Part shown: piece after piece, positions 24,601-34,337 of the stretch
Numbering within the stretch: position 1 is the first letter of the stretch
How the letters are laid out: every line of letters begins with the position of its first letter
DNA from: Ampullaceana balthica
Lineage: Eukaryota > Mollusca > Gastropoda > Lymnaeidae
Direction of reading: 5' to 3'
Length of the DNA: 64,000 nucleotides
Assembly (NCBI GenBank): GCA_944989445.1
Contig: CALYLW010000316.1
Location: 124,001 to 188,000 of the forward strand
Translations under genes and position numbers: made by a program
The notes under the pieces: model-generated
Seen by the model: the letters and a program-made list of their open reading frames with translations, nothing else
What the model was told of the DNA's origin: nothing
Databases searched by the model: none

Positions 24601-27261
24601 TGGTGGTTTGTTGACAACCATTAAAAACATCTCGCTACCGCTATCGGGGGGTTTAACTGGTCCCTATTTTAGGAAGGTTAACTTAACCGGTCCCCCAAAA
24701 AAACAAACCTTTGTTAATATTCCGTTAGGATACATACTAATTAATTATTTTTTTTACTTCGTTAAGACGATTTTTTAAAAAAATCTCTGAGTTCCCGTGC
24801 ATCGCAAATGCGAGCGGCGATGACATCACAGGTGCATTGATGTCACTATCGGTTCAGGCGAGGTGAGAATTTGACCTTAGTTTTAACGCATGCGCAGACA
24901 ATTATAAACTGGTAATAATTTTACATGAAATCAAAACATTACCACAGAGCTGTAATCGAAGCTATTTACTTCTGCAATTTAAACAAAATATATAATTTTT
25001 TCCTGACTATTCCTAAGTTTTACTCGACTATTTCTCGAATTTCAAGACCGGGAACATTATTTTAAGAATTCTTGACTTTTTTCAGTTTTCCTGACTGAGT
25101 GGGAACTCCGTCTTTTGTTGCGCGCTCTTTTGACAAGATGTCGGGAAAAAGAATTTTAATTGGAAATAATAAGAAGAATTACACAAACTGGTTTGTAATC
25201 ATTGTCTGTTTAAAATCAGTTACTTTCAAATAACACTAATGTATTAATGAATGGTTACAAAGTAAAGACGGTAAGTTTCTAAATAGGGCCAAATGTAATT
25301 TTGAGCTGCCTGTTTACCAATGTTATTCAATTTCATTGCATGTTATGTTTTACAGTTGTGATAAGCAAATATTTTCTTATAACCCAGTGAAAAGCTGTAG
25401 TTAATTATGTATGGCCATACAATTCAAAACAAGTTTTAAGCCCATACAAAGAGAAAATGTTTCAATGGCAAAGGAAATACATGGCTCCTAAAAGAAATGA
25501 AATAAATACCAGTGTTTTAAATTCTCATCTAAAATGACTTCACATATAAAAAAATATTACCGTATGAAAATTTCAGGCTTGGGAAAAAGTTGGACTGCAC
25601 AATTGAAGTTACCACACACCAAATTACCACAAAAAGGATTGTAGTATTTTTCTGCCAATCGGTTAAATGTATCCTCTACAGATCTGAAGATGTACAATTG
25701 TTAAAATGAAACATAAGTAACATTTGCATGAATTTGAATTTTATATTTTGTAAATGATGTTATAATAAATAACCATTATTATCAAGTAGAAATAAGAATT
25801 AAATTAAATCAAACACATCCAAAACTCTCACTTCACGAACACAAAAAAAAATTATAATAATAATTAACATTTACTTAAATGAAATAGCACCATCCAAAGT
25901 GAATATCTCTCCACCCTGTTCTCCAACATCAATGAGCTTTTGGTAGTATGGCAGTGCGTTGCGAACATCTGGATCATTTGGGTTGCCAATACAGATAACA
26001 TGAAGTTTACATGGAAATGGGAAGGGTAATGGAAATTTGTCATCGATTGACTGTCTCATGTTTATAGTTTCAAGTGATTTCTTAAGGGATCCTACCCCAA
26101 TACCTAGGCTGCCATCAGTTATTAAAATAACCTGTTAAGAAATATTTGAAGAAGCATTAATTCAGAATGAAATAGCAAAATAGTGTTGTTCGGCCATAAA
26201 AGATCAATATTTGAGAATATAAAATACTGAAAATTACCTGACAAGGTGTGTGACTCCATTCATCAGATATAACATGTTTGATTCCATTCAAAGCTGTCTC
26301 TATACATGTTTTGCTGAAGACCTCAACTTTGTTTAATGCAGATCTTATGACATTGTAGTCCCTTGTAAATGTAGAAAGTTGTTCATACAAATAGGAAAAC
26401 GCTACCTGAAAATATTTATTGTAATTTTGTTTTACAGGCTTGAATGTAACACAAAATCTGTCTGACTTAGTGATAGTACGTATTTTGTAGGTATTTTATA
26501 ATTTTATTAAATTCATTTTCAGAGTAAAGTTCTGAAATAATTATTACCAATTTTAAGCAAGTAGACTAAGGCAGCTGTAACATATATGAAACCAATTCCT
26601 GTGCTATGATCATTGCCAGATGTAAAATGTAATAAAGAACTATGTACAGCATAATGTCACTGAAATGAATTTTACCTGGGGGTCCACTGTATTAAAAGCA
26701 GTTTGATCAAGTAAGTGCAAATCATATTTTAATTCACTGAGATTCATTGTCAGGATTTCTCAACTCAATAATTATCAACTATGAATACTTAATGCTCTTC
26801 CTGCTCAAACTTTCAAATTCTTTTATTTTAATTAATAATGAATAACATTTTTTGTGTGTGTCCCATAACCTCGTGGTCGTAGGGGGTTCTAATGTTTCCA
26901 TTAGAACTTTCTCGGGGCTTGGTAGACCTTGGCGGCGCCCATCTCCTCTCCAGGTCAGCGGAGGACTTTTTAGCGATAGTCATTCATCAACATTTTTATT
27001 GTGGCTTTAACGTGGGCTAGATCCCACGCCCCTCAGCTTGTGAGGCGAGCGCACTAATAACTTCGCTATCCATTAATTGTTGTTAAATCAATTACTCACA
27101 AGCGAGACAAATTCCAGTTTATAATTGGCACTTAAGTAATCCAAATATGTGTTGATTCCATGAACAGCAAGATGACGTCGTTGATACTCTTCTGGGGTAT
27201 CAGATAGCATAACTGGCCGAGACATAGATAAGGAAACATCTAAAGCTATTACTGTGGGCAT
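15603..27261 (-). CDS. INTS14: Integrator complex subunit 14 (VWA domain), complete, 10 coding exons
   Basis: Exons by plus coordinates, in transcript order: 27261-27100, 26405-26238, 26131-25875, 25683-25561, 22377-22235, 22058-21923, 19006-18927, 18719-18556, 16280-16215, 15833-15603. All junctions are GT-AG and phases join without a break into 509 aa (human protein 518). The start MPTVIALDVSLSMSRP matches the family N-terminus; DVSLS (8-12) is the DxSxS metal-site motif of the VWA fold, followed by FTRDYN (about 69-74) and TDG (115-117). PLPFPFPCKL, EILGFLDI, GSPP..RHLVLP and VLLHGSLRVE mark the middle domain; RSYAQ..VWIKPSGLQ and MLERECTLLP mark the C-terminal region. INTS14 pairs with INTS13 and, with INTS10, forms a nucleic-acid-binding module of Integrator in the nucleus. 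An acceptor-like CAG 5 bp before the ATG suggests an upstream non-coding exon. The largest introns hold piggyBac, MITE and SINE insertions. Confidence 0.96.
17521..18050. repeat. Repeat with GCGTTATACGGAGAT motifs and a tRNA-like remnant
   Basis: Within an INTS14 intron, GCGTTATACGGAGAT occurs at about 17522, 17551 and 18009, bounding a unit of about 500 bp. On the minus strand around 17905-17830 lies TGGTCTCACGGTTAGGGC followed about 40 bp later by GGTTCGAG, resembling tRNA A- and B-box promoter elements. Acceptor and T stems do not pair, so this is a SINE-like remnant rather than a functional tRNA gene. Confidence 0.4.
19907..21619 (+). mobile_element. piggyBac-like element, 1713 bp, TTAA-flanked
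   Basis: The element begins CCCTACCAG and ends CTGGTAGGG, a perfect 9-bp terminal inverted repeat of the piggyBac type (CCC[TC]A start). It is flanked by TTAA at 19903-19906 and 21620-21623, the superfamily's obligatory target duplication. The interior encodes a decayed transposase. Downstream of that (about 21258-21447) are two partial 3' halves of the same MITE family into which the element is inserted. Confidence 0.9.
20132..21201 (+). pseudogene. piggyBac transposase, degenerate
   Basis: Pieces in different frames follow the family order: a short N-terminal piece from the ATG at 20132; a DRYYNSVTLARYML block then a TLQQNRKFFP block (20329-20523), equivalent to the D-N-Y-Y/F and R-K-x-L-P region; a LVQDYNRHMGGCDKNDQM block (about 20670-20730) with the third catalytic-type Asp; a HYRWPRRLFIKLFHV block; and a C-terminal Cys-rich domain (CSMCKKYLCVKQGSTCW, about 21117-21168). 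Stops and frameshifts separate them and most of the N-terminal half is missing (the usual length is about 550-600 aa), so it cannot be active. Confidence 0.85.
24376..24700 (+). repeat. Unclassified interspersed repeat, copy 1
   Basis: Blocks GTCGCAAAATACAGTAATTC, GTCACACAAGAG, GGACGNACGTGG-like, GCTACCGCTATC and AACCGGTCC recur in the same order and similar spacing on the minus strand at 31035-30540. No terminal repeat or coding frame was found. It sits in the INTS14 intron between exons 4 and 5. Confidence 0.6.
26866..27079 (-). mobile_element. tRNA-derived SINE in INTS14 intron 1
   Basis: Read on the minus strand the element starts with GGATAGCGAAGTTATTAGTG (tRNA-like A-box), then CGCTCGCCTCACAAGCTGAG, then GGGCGTGGGATCTAGCCCAC (B-box-like T arm). 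The remaining 130 bp is an unrelated body. This is the standard head and body order of a tRNA-derived SINE. Confidence 0.55.
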
Positions 27262-27774
27262 CTTGACTGAATTTTGTAAATGTGTAGAGAAAAGATAAAA
27301 AATTAAAGAAGGTAAGGATTTAATGAAAAATGTGTATTAGTACCCTACATGTAACAGGCCGTAAGCCAACAACTAATAATAATAACAATGAGGTGATATT
27401 TTGTAACATAAGATTAATGAATATTTTTCCATTACTTACTTTACAATTTGATAAATTAAAATTTGCAATCAAGGAGTTTGACATCATTGAGTTTATGTTA
27501 CATAAACTTAAAGAATTGTGTGTTTATTTTGAATGTTTCAGTTATTCAAAATTAGTTTAACTAAGCCTTCCATTATTTGTTACGATCTTTGCGTCTGTGG
27601 CTTGATGTAAGCAAAATTGTAAACAAAGTTAAAGTAATGTAAAGATGAATACTTCTAAAATAAAATTGCTTAAAATATTACATTTTATATTGTCGGAAAA
27701 GTCAATTTTAGGATAACTGAGGAGAGTTCTATTGACTAAATATTTAGTATATTTATAATAATATTATAATAATA
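27262..27774. other. INTS14 5' flank
   Basis: AT-rich sequence upstream of the INTS14 start. The likely 5' UTR exon and promoter must lie here or further right, but no TATA box or CpG-rich core stands out. Confidence 0.35.
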
Positions 27775-29094
27775 TCAAAGCATGTAAGTATGTCCTTTAT
27801 AGCCGACTAAACCATTCATCCGATCGCCATAAAACTTTTGGAGACTTTTGAGTACGCTCCTGGGATGGTAACTGGCTACTTTTTTTGCAAAATTTAACAC
27901 TAATGGGGCGCCGGGGGCACATAGTATGATTTTTTTCTTATATGAGCTATATAAAAATTTATTTAAGAGTTAGCTATTAGGTACATTGATGGATCTTAAC
28001 CAAACTTTGCATATAACAACTTAGTAGCCAATATTGAAATACTATAGGGCACTAATTTCCTAATGTCCATTTCATCGTGGCTGGGGGCCCAAAATGTCTT
28101 TTTTCGCAAACGTTTAAGATTTTATTCTCCATTCAATTATTAAAGATCTTGAGAAATATAGATACATATATCCACTATGAAATTGATTGAAATAAACAGG
28201 TGTTTTGAACTTGACATCTTGCCCTAAATGGGCCTTGGGGCCCTTAATGTCATTTTTTGCTTATATGAGCTATATAAAAATTAGTTTATGCGTTAGCTAC
28301 TGAGTAAATGAATAGATCTTAACCAAACTTTGTATATAAAAACTTGGTAGCGCATATTAAAATAACAAAGGGCACTGCACTTCTAATGTCCAATTGTTCA
28401 GGTCTGGGGGCACCAAATGTCTTTTTTTTCGTATATGTTTGAGATATTATTTGCCATTCTATTTTTAACGTTCTTGAGAAAAAAATCCATTATGAAACGG
28501 AATTAAAATGAACAGCATTTTGAAATTTACATCTTACATCGGAATGGGCCGGGGGCTCCAAATGTATTTTTTTTGGGTATACTCTAAGATATTATTTCCC
28601 ACTCAGTTTTTAACAATTTTGTGAAATATATACATGATGAAACTGAATTTAAATGAACAGGTTTTCAAAATGTATATCTTGAACCGAATTGGCCCGGGGG
28701 CCCCTTAATGTATTTTTTTCTTATATTAGCTAAAAAAAAATAGTTTAATTGTTAGATGAGAAAATAAGTGGATTTTGACCAAACATGGTAGATAAAAACT
28801 TAAGAGCCTACATTAAATTACTATAGGGCACTGAACTCCTAATGTCCATTTCCTCGGGGCTGGGGGCCCTAAATGTGTTTTTACTAAGCTTTTAGTATAT
28901 TGTATTCCCCATTCAATTACACGATATTGAGCAATATAGATAAATATATTTATATATTTGTAATGAAAATGAAGAGATTTTCAAACGTCATATGTTAAAC
29001 TGATGGGCCCGGTGACCCTTAAAGTAATTTCTTTTTTATCTATATATGTATTCCTTTTTACTGAGATCGTTGCAACGCACGACGGGTCTGCTAG
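27775..29094 (+). mobile_element. Helitron-like element with internal tandem repeats
   Basis: The 3' end has a short inverted repeat CGTTGCAACG (29068-29077), then CACGACGGGTCTG, then CTAG followed by T, which fits the Helitron rule (hairpin, CTRR end, insertion between A and T). The 5' end is not precisely placed; the first conserved block is CATGTAAGTATGTCCTTTAT near 27781. The interior consists of diverged repeats (start marks CTTATATGAGCTAT at about 27937 and 28259 and CTTATATTAGCTA at about 28719; CTGGGGGCCC marks in between). No Rep/helicase frame, so non-autonomous. Confidence 0.7.
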
Positions 29095-29365
29095 TATAAT
29101 ATAAATAATTGGAGGACCATGAGCACAACTTCTGGATAACGGGCCGTCCATAAATGACGTCACGCACCTAGGGGGGGAGGGGGGTCACACTTTTGTGATG
29201 ATGCGTGACGAGGGGGAGGGAGGAGGGTTGAAGAAATGTGACGTGACATCAAAAGGGTAACTTTAAATAAAACTTCCACTGTAAGATTTGGTCGCTTACA
29301 ATTTATTTAATGACTTTTTTAAATTCTTAAATATTTTTTTCAATTAATTTTTTTTTAAAAACCAT

Positions 29366-29477
29366 CAGTGCTTCTCAAAGTGCTGGTCCATAGGGCATCA
29401 GACACCGGTTGGCGTATGTTATCAAAAAATGAAAATTAAATCTAACTATAATCCTTTAAGTTTGAGAACCCCACTAG
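29366..29477. mobile_element. Short hAT-like MITE fragment
   Basis: The left end CAGTGCTTCTCAAAG is the same as in the element at 50944; the right end TTTGAGAACCCCACTA is its approximate inverse. No clean 8-bp duplication was found. Confidence 0.45.
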
Positions 29478-29553
29478 AGAACATATAAAATTGTTACCCT
29501 CTGCCATTTGGTGTTGACATCAGAGAATTTGTGCTGTAACCGCAGCTTTTTAA

Positions 29554-30354
29554 GGCAGGAGTCGACAAACTTTTTTGCCCCTTACCCCAAATTATACAAA
29601 GTTTATGTGTGCGTTACCCCCCCCTCCCCACCAGAATCGAGGTCCTGCCCACATGACTTGGGCGGGGATTTGAGGGAGCGTCGTTAACTAAAATGCAACT
29701 GGTGAGTTTTACAAGCATGATAAGTGTCTAAAAATGATATGAATAGGATTATGTGTAGATATTTTAAGTCATTTAAGAATATCCATTTATTTTTTTATTT
29801 ATATTTATTTTATTTTGCGGGGATCTATTTGATACAATTATAAACGTTTTAAGTTTGATATAATTGTTTGATTGTTTTTTGGGCCATTCTAGATATAATA
29901 GTATTCATTAACTTTATTGAATGCATCAATTCTTGACATCGCAATTTGAGAGGAGCACAAAACAACTTTTCTTCTTAGCTCAGTTTTTAAGGCATTAATT
30001 TTAAATATCACAGAAAGGATACTTGATACACTCAAGTCATGTGGATTAAGATTATTGTCACATATATAGTGTCAATATAAATGAAAGTATGGTGGATTTA
30101 GGTGTCTTCGTATAGTAAGTAGGTAAGAAATCTACATAGTTGTCAAATTTTAAAAATGCATTTTATGGAAGGAACCAGTTCAATAGTAGGCATATGTTCG
30201 AAGCGTACACGTACAAATTACGGTACACATGATGTATTTTAATATATCTAGTGGATTGTAGTGGATGTTATATGTCCCTAATGAGTCTGCATTACCCCCA
30301 AGAATTCCCTTTGGCCCCAGATGGGGTAATTTACCCCTGTTCGCCAACCTCCTT
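29554..30354. mobile_element. hAT-like element, about 800 bp
   Basis: The left border GGAGTCGACAAAC and inverted right border (GGAGGTTGGCGAAC in reverse complement) resemble the common hAT end CAGGGGTCGGCAAAC, each followed by GCCCC/TACCCC tracts. A further related end fragment lies at about 30650-30740. No transposase frame is seen and the target duplication is unclear. Confidence 0.5.
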
Positions 30355-30539
30355 CTTACGGGATGCCCGACAGTCAATTGAGGGATTTTTTAAAATACAT
30401 TTTTAAAATATTATTTTTAAATATTTTTTTAAAACGAAAAAGTTAACCGCGATGATTAAAAGTCAATGTTTAATTTGAATGAATTAAAATAAAGTATCAT
30501 CTAAGGATGTTAACACAGTTCCTTTTTTGAAGGCCGGTT

Positions 30540-31035
30540 AAACGTTTTTAAAAAAGGACCGGTTCAATCGGATACCTAAAAATTAAAATTATAAATGTTT
30601 ATGTTAATATTATTATTACCAAGCCGAAAAGAGCGGATTCTAGCGAATTTATAGGCCCACAATGATTCAGCATTACCCCCAAGAGTTCCCTTTTGACATC
30701 GAATGAGATAATATACCGTTGTTCACCGACCTTTCGGTCAAACCGCCAGATAGCGGTAGCCATGTATTTTTCATTAGTTTAAAAACTCCACAAAACAATA
30801 CAATTTAAACATGCCTCGTCCATTGGTGGCATTATATTTACAACTCTTGTGTGACGTACTTGAAATCGTTAAAAAAAAATTGGGAAAAAACAACAACACA
30901 AAAACAAACAAAAAACTCCCAAAAACTCGTGAGCTTCGGAGTGAAAAGTATGACAATATTGGATATTTTATTAATGTCATAGTATTTTTCAGTCTTCAAC
31001 TTGCAGGAATTACTGTATTTTGCGACACACAAGAT
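30540..31035 (-). repeat. Unclassified interspersed repeat, copy 2
   Basis: Minus-strand copy of the repeat at 24376-24700, with the same blocks in the same order. A hAT-like end fragment of about 150 bp is inserted between the GCTACCGCTATC block and the GAACCGGTCC block. Frames in this region (for example 30811-31134 +) have no family resemblance and are not called. Confidence 0.55.
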
Positions 31036-31434
31036 GACACCCTACTTTCCCGTACAAATGTGGGGTTCGTACAGTACTCGCCATATTCCTCTTCCAGCGC
31101 ATACCAAATAATTTTTAGAAAACATAAGATTTGATATCAATGTGGTTATTTTAGATCAAATGCCTTTGATGTGCATATACTTAACGCGTGTTACGATAGT
31201 ACAATGCAGACTTACGCTAAATAAATACTTAAATGACAAAAAAAGTGATTTGAAACATAATTATTTTCAAATAGAAATTAAGGTGGGTTTTAGTTGTTTT
31301 TTTTTGGGGGGGGGGTCAAAGCTTTGTGACGTATTTTTGGAGGTGGGTCTAACTTTTTGTGACGACGCGTGACGAGGGGGGGGGAGGGGGTGAAAAATCG
31401 ACCAAAATAGCGTGACGTCATTTATGGACTGCCC

Positions 31435-32910
31435 CTAGCCCTACCCTAAGTAAAGTTTTAAGTAGTTATGTACATTTTCAAATAATTAAAAACTGTCAAC
31501 TTATCAACAGGAAGTAGACTAAAAAATAATAGTTAGCCTATTAGCCTAAATAAAAATACATAATGCTTCCGGACGTCTAACTCCATGATTGATTAACTTT
31601 AAATTTACACCCACCCCTGAACTGAAGACACAAGATTACCTTCAAATCAATACTAAATAAATAAGCTTTACAATACACAGTCTGTGTAAATTCTTCAGTA
31701 GTTCAGAATCAACAATAAAAAGAACATTAGTCACTAATGACATTAGTATTAGTCATTAGACTGCTCACTTACTAATTTACTGATCCTTGTTCTACCTGAA
31801 CTTCATCTGAGTCTAAGAATCTTAGTTAGTGAGTTAGTCTTAGTGAACTTAGTCTTTGACCTGACCTAAGTCCTAAGCCTTAACACTTGGCCCTGAGAAG
31901 GAGCACAAGGCCTCACTCATTCACAAGAAATTCTGAAATATTTAATAAAAATTATAATTATGCAACTTGCAAGTCAAAGAAAGTGTAGTCCCAAGTGACT
32001 AAATCTAAAACTGTCTACGTCTAAAACTAAATGAGTCAAAATGAGTTTACTGTTTAACTGTTTAGTAGTCAGTAGTGTTTAGTGAGAGAATTTGAGTTAG
32101 GCTTGACACTTGAGGGGAACGGAGTCTAAACTCTAAGACTGATAATAATAATAAATTTTAAAGAATAAATAATTTTAAAGACTAAAAAAACAGTACAAAG
32201 AAAGTAAATAGTGGTATTGGCAAAGAAAGTCTTTTGCTTTTTATTATGAAGTCTACCACTACAACTACGTCGTCGTTGTATAGTCAAAATTAAAATCTAC
32301 TATCTACAGTCTTAAGATTTATTTGTTACCGGAAGGACATGCAATTTATACCTTTATTTACAAATATTGTCTAAGTTTAAACTTAATTTAAGTTAAACAT
32401 AACTTGAATTGTGGGTGTTAATCGTTAATTTTAATAATAAATTAATACAATTTGACTTACACTGAAACTTACACTTAACAAAGTGTCTACATACACGGCG
32501 GCGGTAAACATAGCGAAATAAAGAGCCTTTGCCTGGATACACCGTGATTTTAAAAAAAAAGCCCAGATGTTCAAATTCATATGAGTCGTGGTGTTAGAAA
32601 TTAAATGCTAATCGACATTCACATCAATAATATAATATTGTGTAAAATTTTAGTCATTTATGTTTTGTTGCTTATGATTAAAAAGCCTAAACATATAAAT
32701 AATAAAGTGTGGTATTTAACTTAGACGTGTTTTCGTTTAAAACGAGAAAATATTGGTATCTAATAAATTCTTGATGGTAAAGTTTTTTTTACGTAAACCG
32801 CTTGATTTTGGAAAATACATTAGCCCATGAAAAACAAAAGATAGTAAGTTGCAAACGGTTGGATTCCTTGAGTGAAGAGAGAGGTGTGAGGTAGATAGAG
32901 TTTTAGAAGG
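31435..32910. other. AT-rich, cryptically simple non-coding stretch
   Basis: 31690-32130 is dominated by variants of TTAGTC, CTTAGT and AGTCTAAG, as in 10.6-12.3 kb. No gene or bounded element is recognised. Confidence 0.4.
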
Positions 32911-32911
32911 T

Positions 32912-33107
32912 CATCATCATCATCATCAGTCCCGTGACATTTGCGGTCGTTGGGGGGAGCGCATGGACACATCAAGAGATAACGATCTCCACATATGCCT
33001 ATTTTGAGCAGCGGCCAATAATTCATGCAATGTCATCCCTGTCCATTCCTTTATGTTGTCCAGCCAGCTTTTCCGTTGTCCACCTCTTTCGGGTGCAAGA
33101 AAGTGTG
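32912..33107 (-). pseudogene. LINE 3' tail (reverse transcriptase ORF C-terminus)
   Basis: The minus-strand frame ends with ERGGQRKSWLDNIKEWTGMT, then LHELLAAAQNRHMWR and the terminal block VSMRSPQRPQ, a stereotyped C-terminus of animal non-LTR retrotransposon polyproteins. The stop is followed by a short (TGA)n-type tail (plus strand ATC repeats at 32912-32927), the typical 3' tail. Everything upstream of this C-terminus is missing: a 5'-truncated insertion. Confidence 0.75.
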
Positions 33108-33315
33108 ACAGTTTGTGACATGGAGGAGGGGGTGTCCTGCCATGTGTGACATCACGGTGTTTTATATTAAATTTTAATAATTTTGTTATTAAAAAAGAAA
33201 AATTTGTCCAAAAGTTTGGCGTACTTTGGGGGGGGGGTCCAAGATTTGTGACAGGGGGAAGGAGAGGGGGGGGTAAAAATGTCAAAAATAGCGTGACGTA
33301 CTTCATGGACGGCCA
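33095..33315. mobile_element. Harbinger-type MITE, right-half fragment
   Basis: The right end reads GCGTGACGTACTTCATGGAC then GGCC, with the upstream G-tract and the GTCCAAGATTTGTGAC block typical of the family. It abuts the LINE tail, so its left part was lost or overwritten. Confidence 0.6.
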
Positions 33316-33539
33316 CTTACCCATGCAATGCCTATTTTTTTTATTAGTGTTTTGTACACCGCTGCGGTTTACGCAGACGTAGGGAAACAAATTTTTTTAT
33401 ATTATTTTGCTAGGTACACCGACGTGGTATTCGTAGTGCCGATACCACTTATATAAGGTCTCCGTCAAAATAAATCCTCATTTGAACTTATCTTATCCTA
33501 TCTTATCTATACGGACGCTCCTTCTATGCAGAAGATAAT

Positions 33540-33775
33540 TGCGTCCACAGACCATGACAGATGAACTGTTGGCAAGTGATGCAGCGTTCACAGGCCACGG
33601 CTTTGTGTGTTCCACGCATTACCCAGCCGCCTAACTAGTGTTAGGTACCCATTCGGAGCTGGGTGACTCAGGGACGCACTAGGGCCCGGGAACAAATCCT
33701 TGCCTTCACATGGATTCGAATCCGTGACCATCGGTACGCCAGTCGAGCGCGCTGCCACTCGACAACCGCGTCACC
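33540..33775 (-). mobile_element. tRNA-derived SINE
   Basis: Read on the minus strand: GTCGAGTGGCAGCGCGCTCG (A-box-like) followed by GGATTCGAATCC (B-box-like) at tRNA spacing, then a body with GCGTCCCTGAGTCACCCAGC. Only the head is tRNA-like, so this is a SINE and not a tRNA gene. Confidence 0.6.
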
Positions 33776-34004
33776 TTTTTAAAAACAATCTGTCATGGGG
33801 ATACTTATATTTAAAATAAAATATCTGTTAAAAATAAAATCAAACCTTACTTGCATTTAAATTGGAATGGGTGTTTTGTTTATGTATTTCATTTGTGCGA
33901 CATGCATTTGTGTATAAAGTGGCGAGGGGGGCTAATGAACGACGAAAAATTTACCCCCTAACAAAGTGCCACCCGGGACATTTCCTTGGCACGCGTCGTC
34001 ACAA

Positions 34005-34337
34005 AAAGTTATACATCCCACTCCAGTAAGACGTCACAAGCTCCCCCCCCCAATAAAAATCATTTTTTTTTCTATTAGGAATTGAGCATGTTTCAATCAC
34101 TGTATTGTCATTTAAGTATGTATTTAGTGTAAGGCTGCACCCTACTATCGAGCCAAGCTATGTAAAATGTCATTAAATAAATTGCAAGCAATCAAATATT
34201 TAAATGAAACTTTTACTTAAAGTTGTTCGTTTCGATAGACATCACAGTTCTTAAACACCCCCCACCCAAAATCATCCCACAGCGCCACAAATATATGACA
34301 CCCCCCCCAGTGCATGACATCATTTATGGACGGCCCC
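34005..34337. mobile_element. Harbinger-type MITE, diverged copy
   Basis: The right end ATGACATCATTTATGGACGG followed by CCCC matches the family. The interior has the conserved AATAAATTGCAAGCAATCAA-like block and C-tracts on the plus strand. The left end is decayed. Confidence 0.6.

Larger units (their letters stand above)
29141..31434. mobile_element. Harbinger-type MITE interrupted by about 1.85 kb
   Basis: The left half (29141-about 29330) starts GGGCCGTCCATAAATGACGT; the right half (about 31178-31434) ends GTGACGTCATTTATGGAC then TGCCCC. The two halves match consecutive parts of the 409-bp copy at 63323-63731, breaking in the CAATTTATTTAATGA region. The intervening DNA contains hAT-type pieces (29366-29477; 29554-30354) and an unclassified repeat, so it arrived by later insertions. 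Confidence 0.7.

Noticed and set aside
30811..31134. 107-codon frame (+)
   Set aside because: Lies across the unclassified repeat and Asn/Lys-rich low-complexity DNA; no family resemblance.
32926..33390. Whole 154-codon minus-strand frame as one gene
   Set aside because: Only the last 60 codons are LINE-derived; the upstream part is translated MITE sequence.
33690..33770. Possible tRNA gene on the minus strand
   Set aside because: tRNA-like promoter boxes continue into a SINE body and no full cloverleaf can be drawn.
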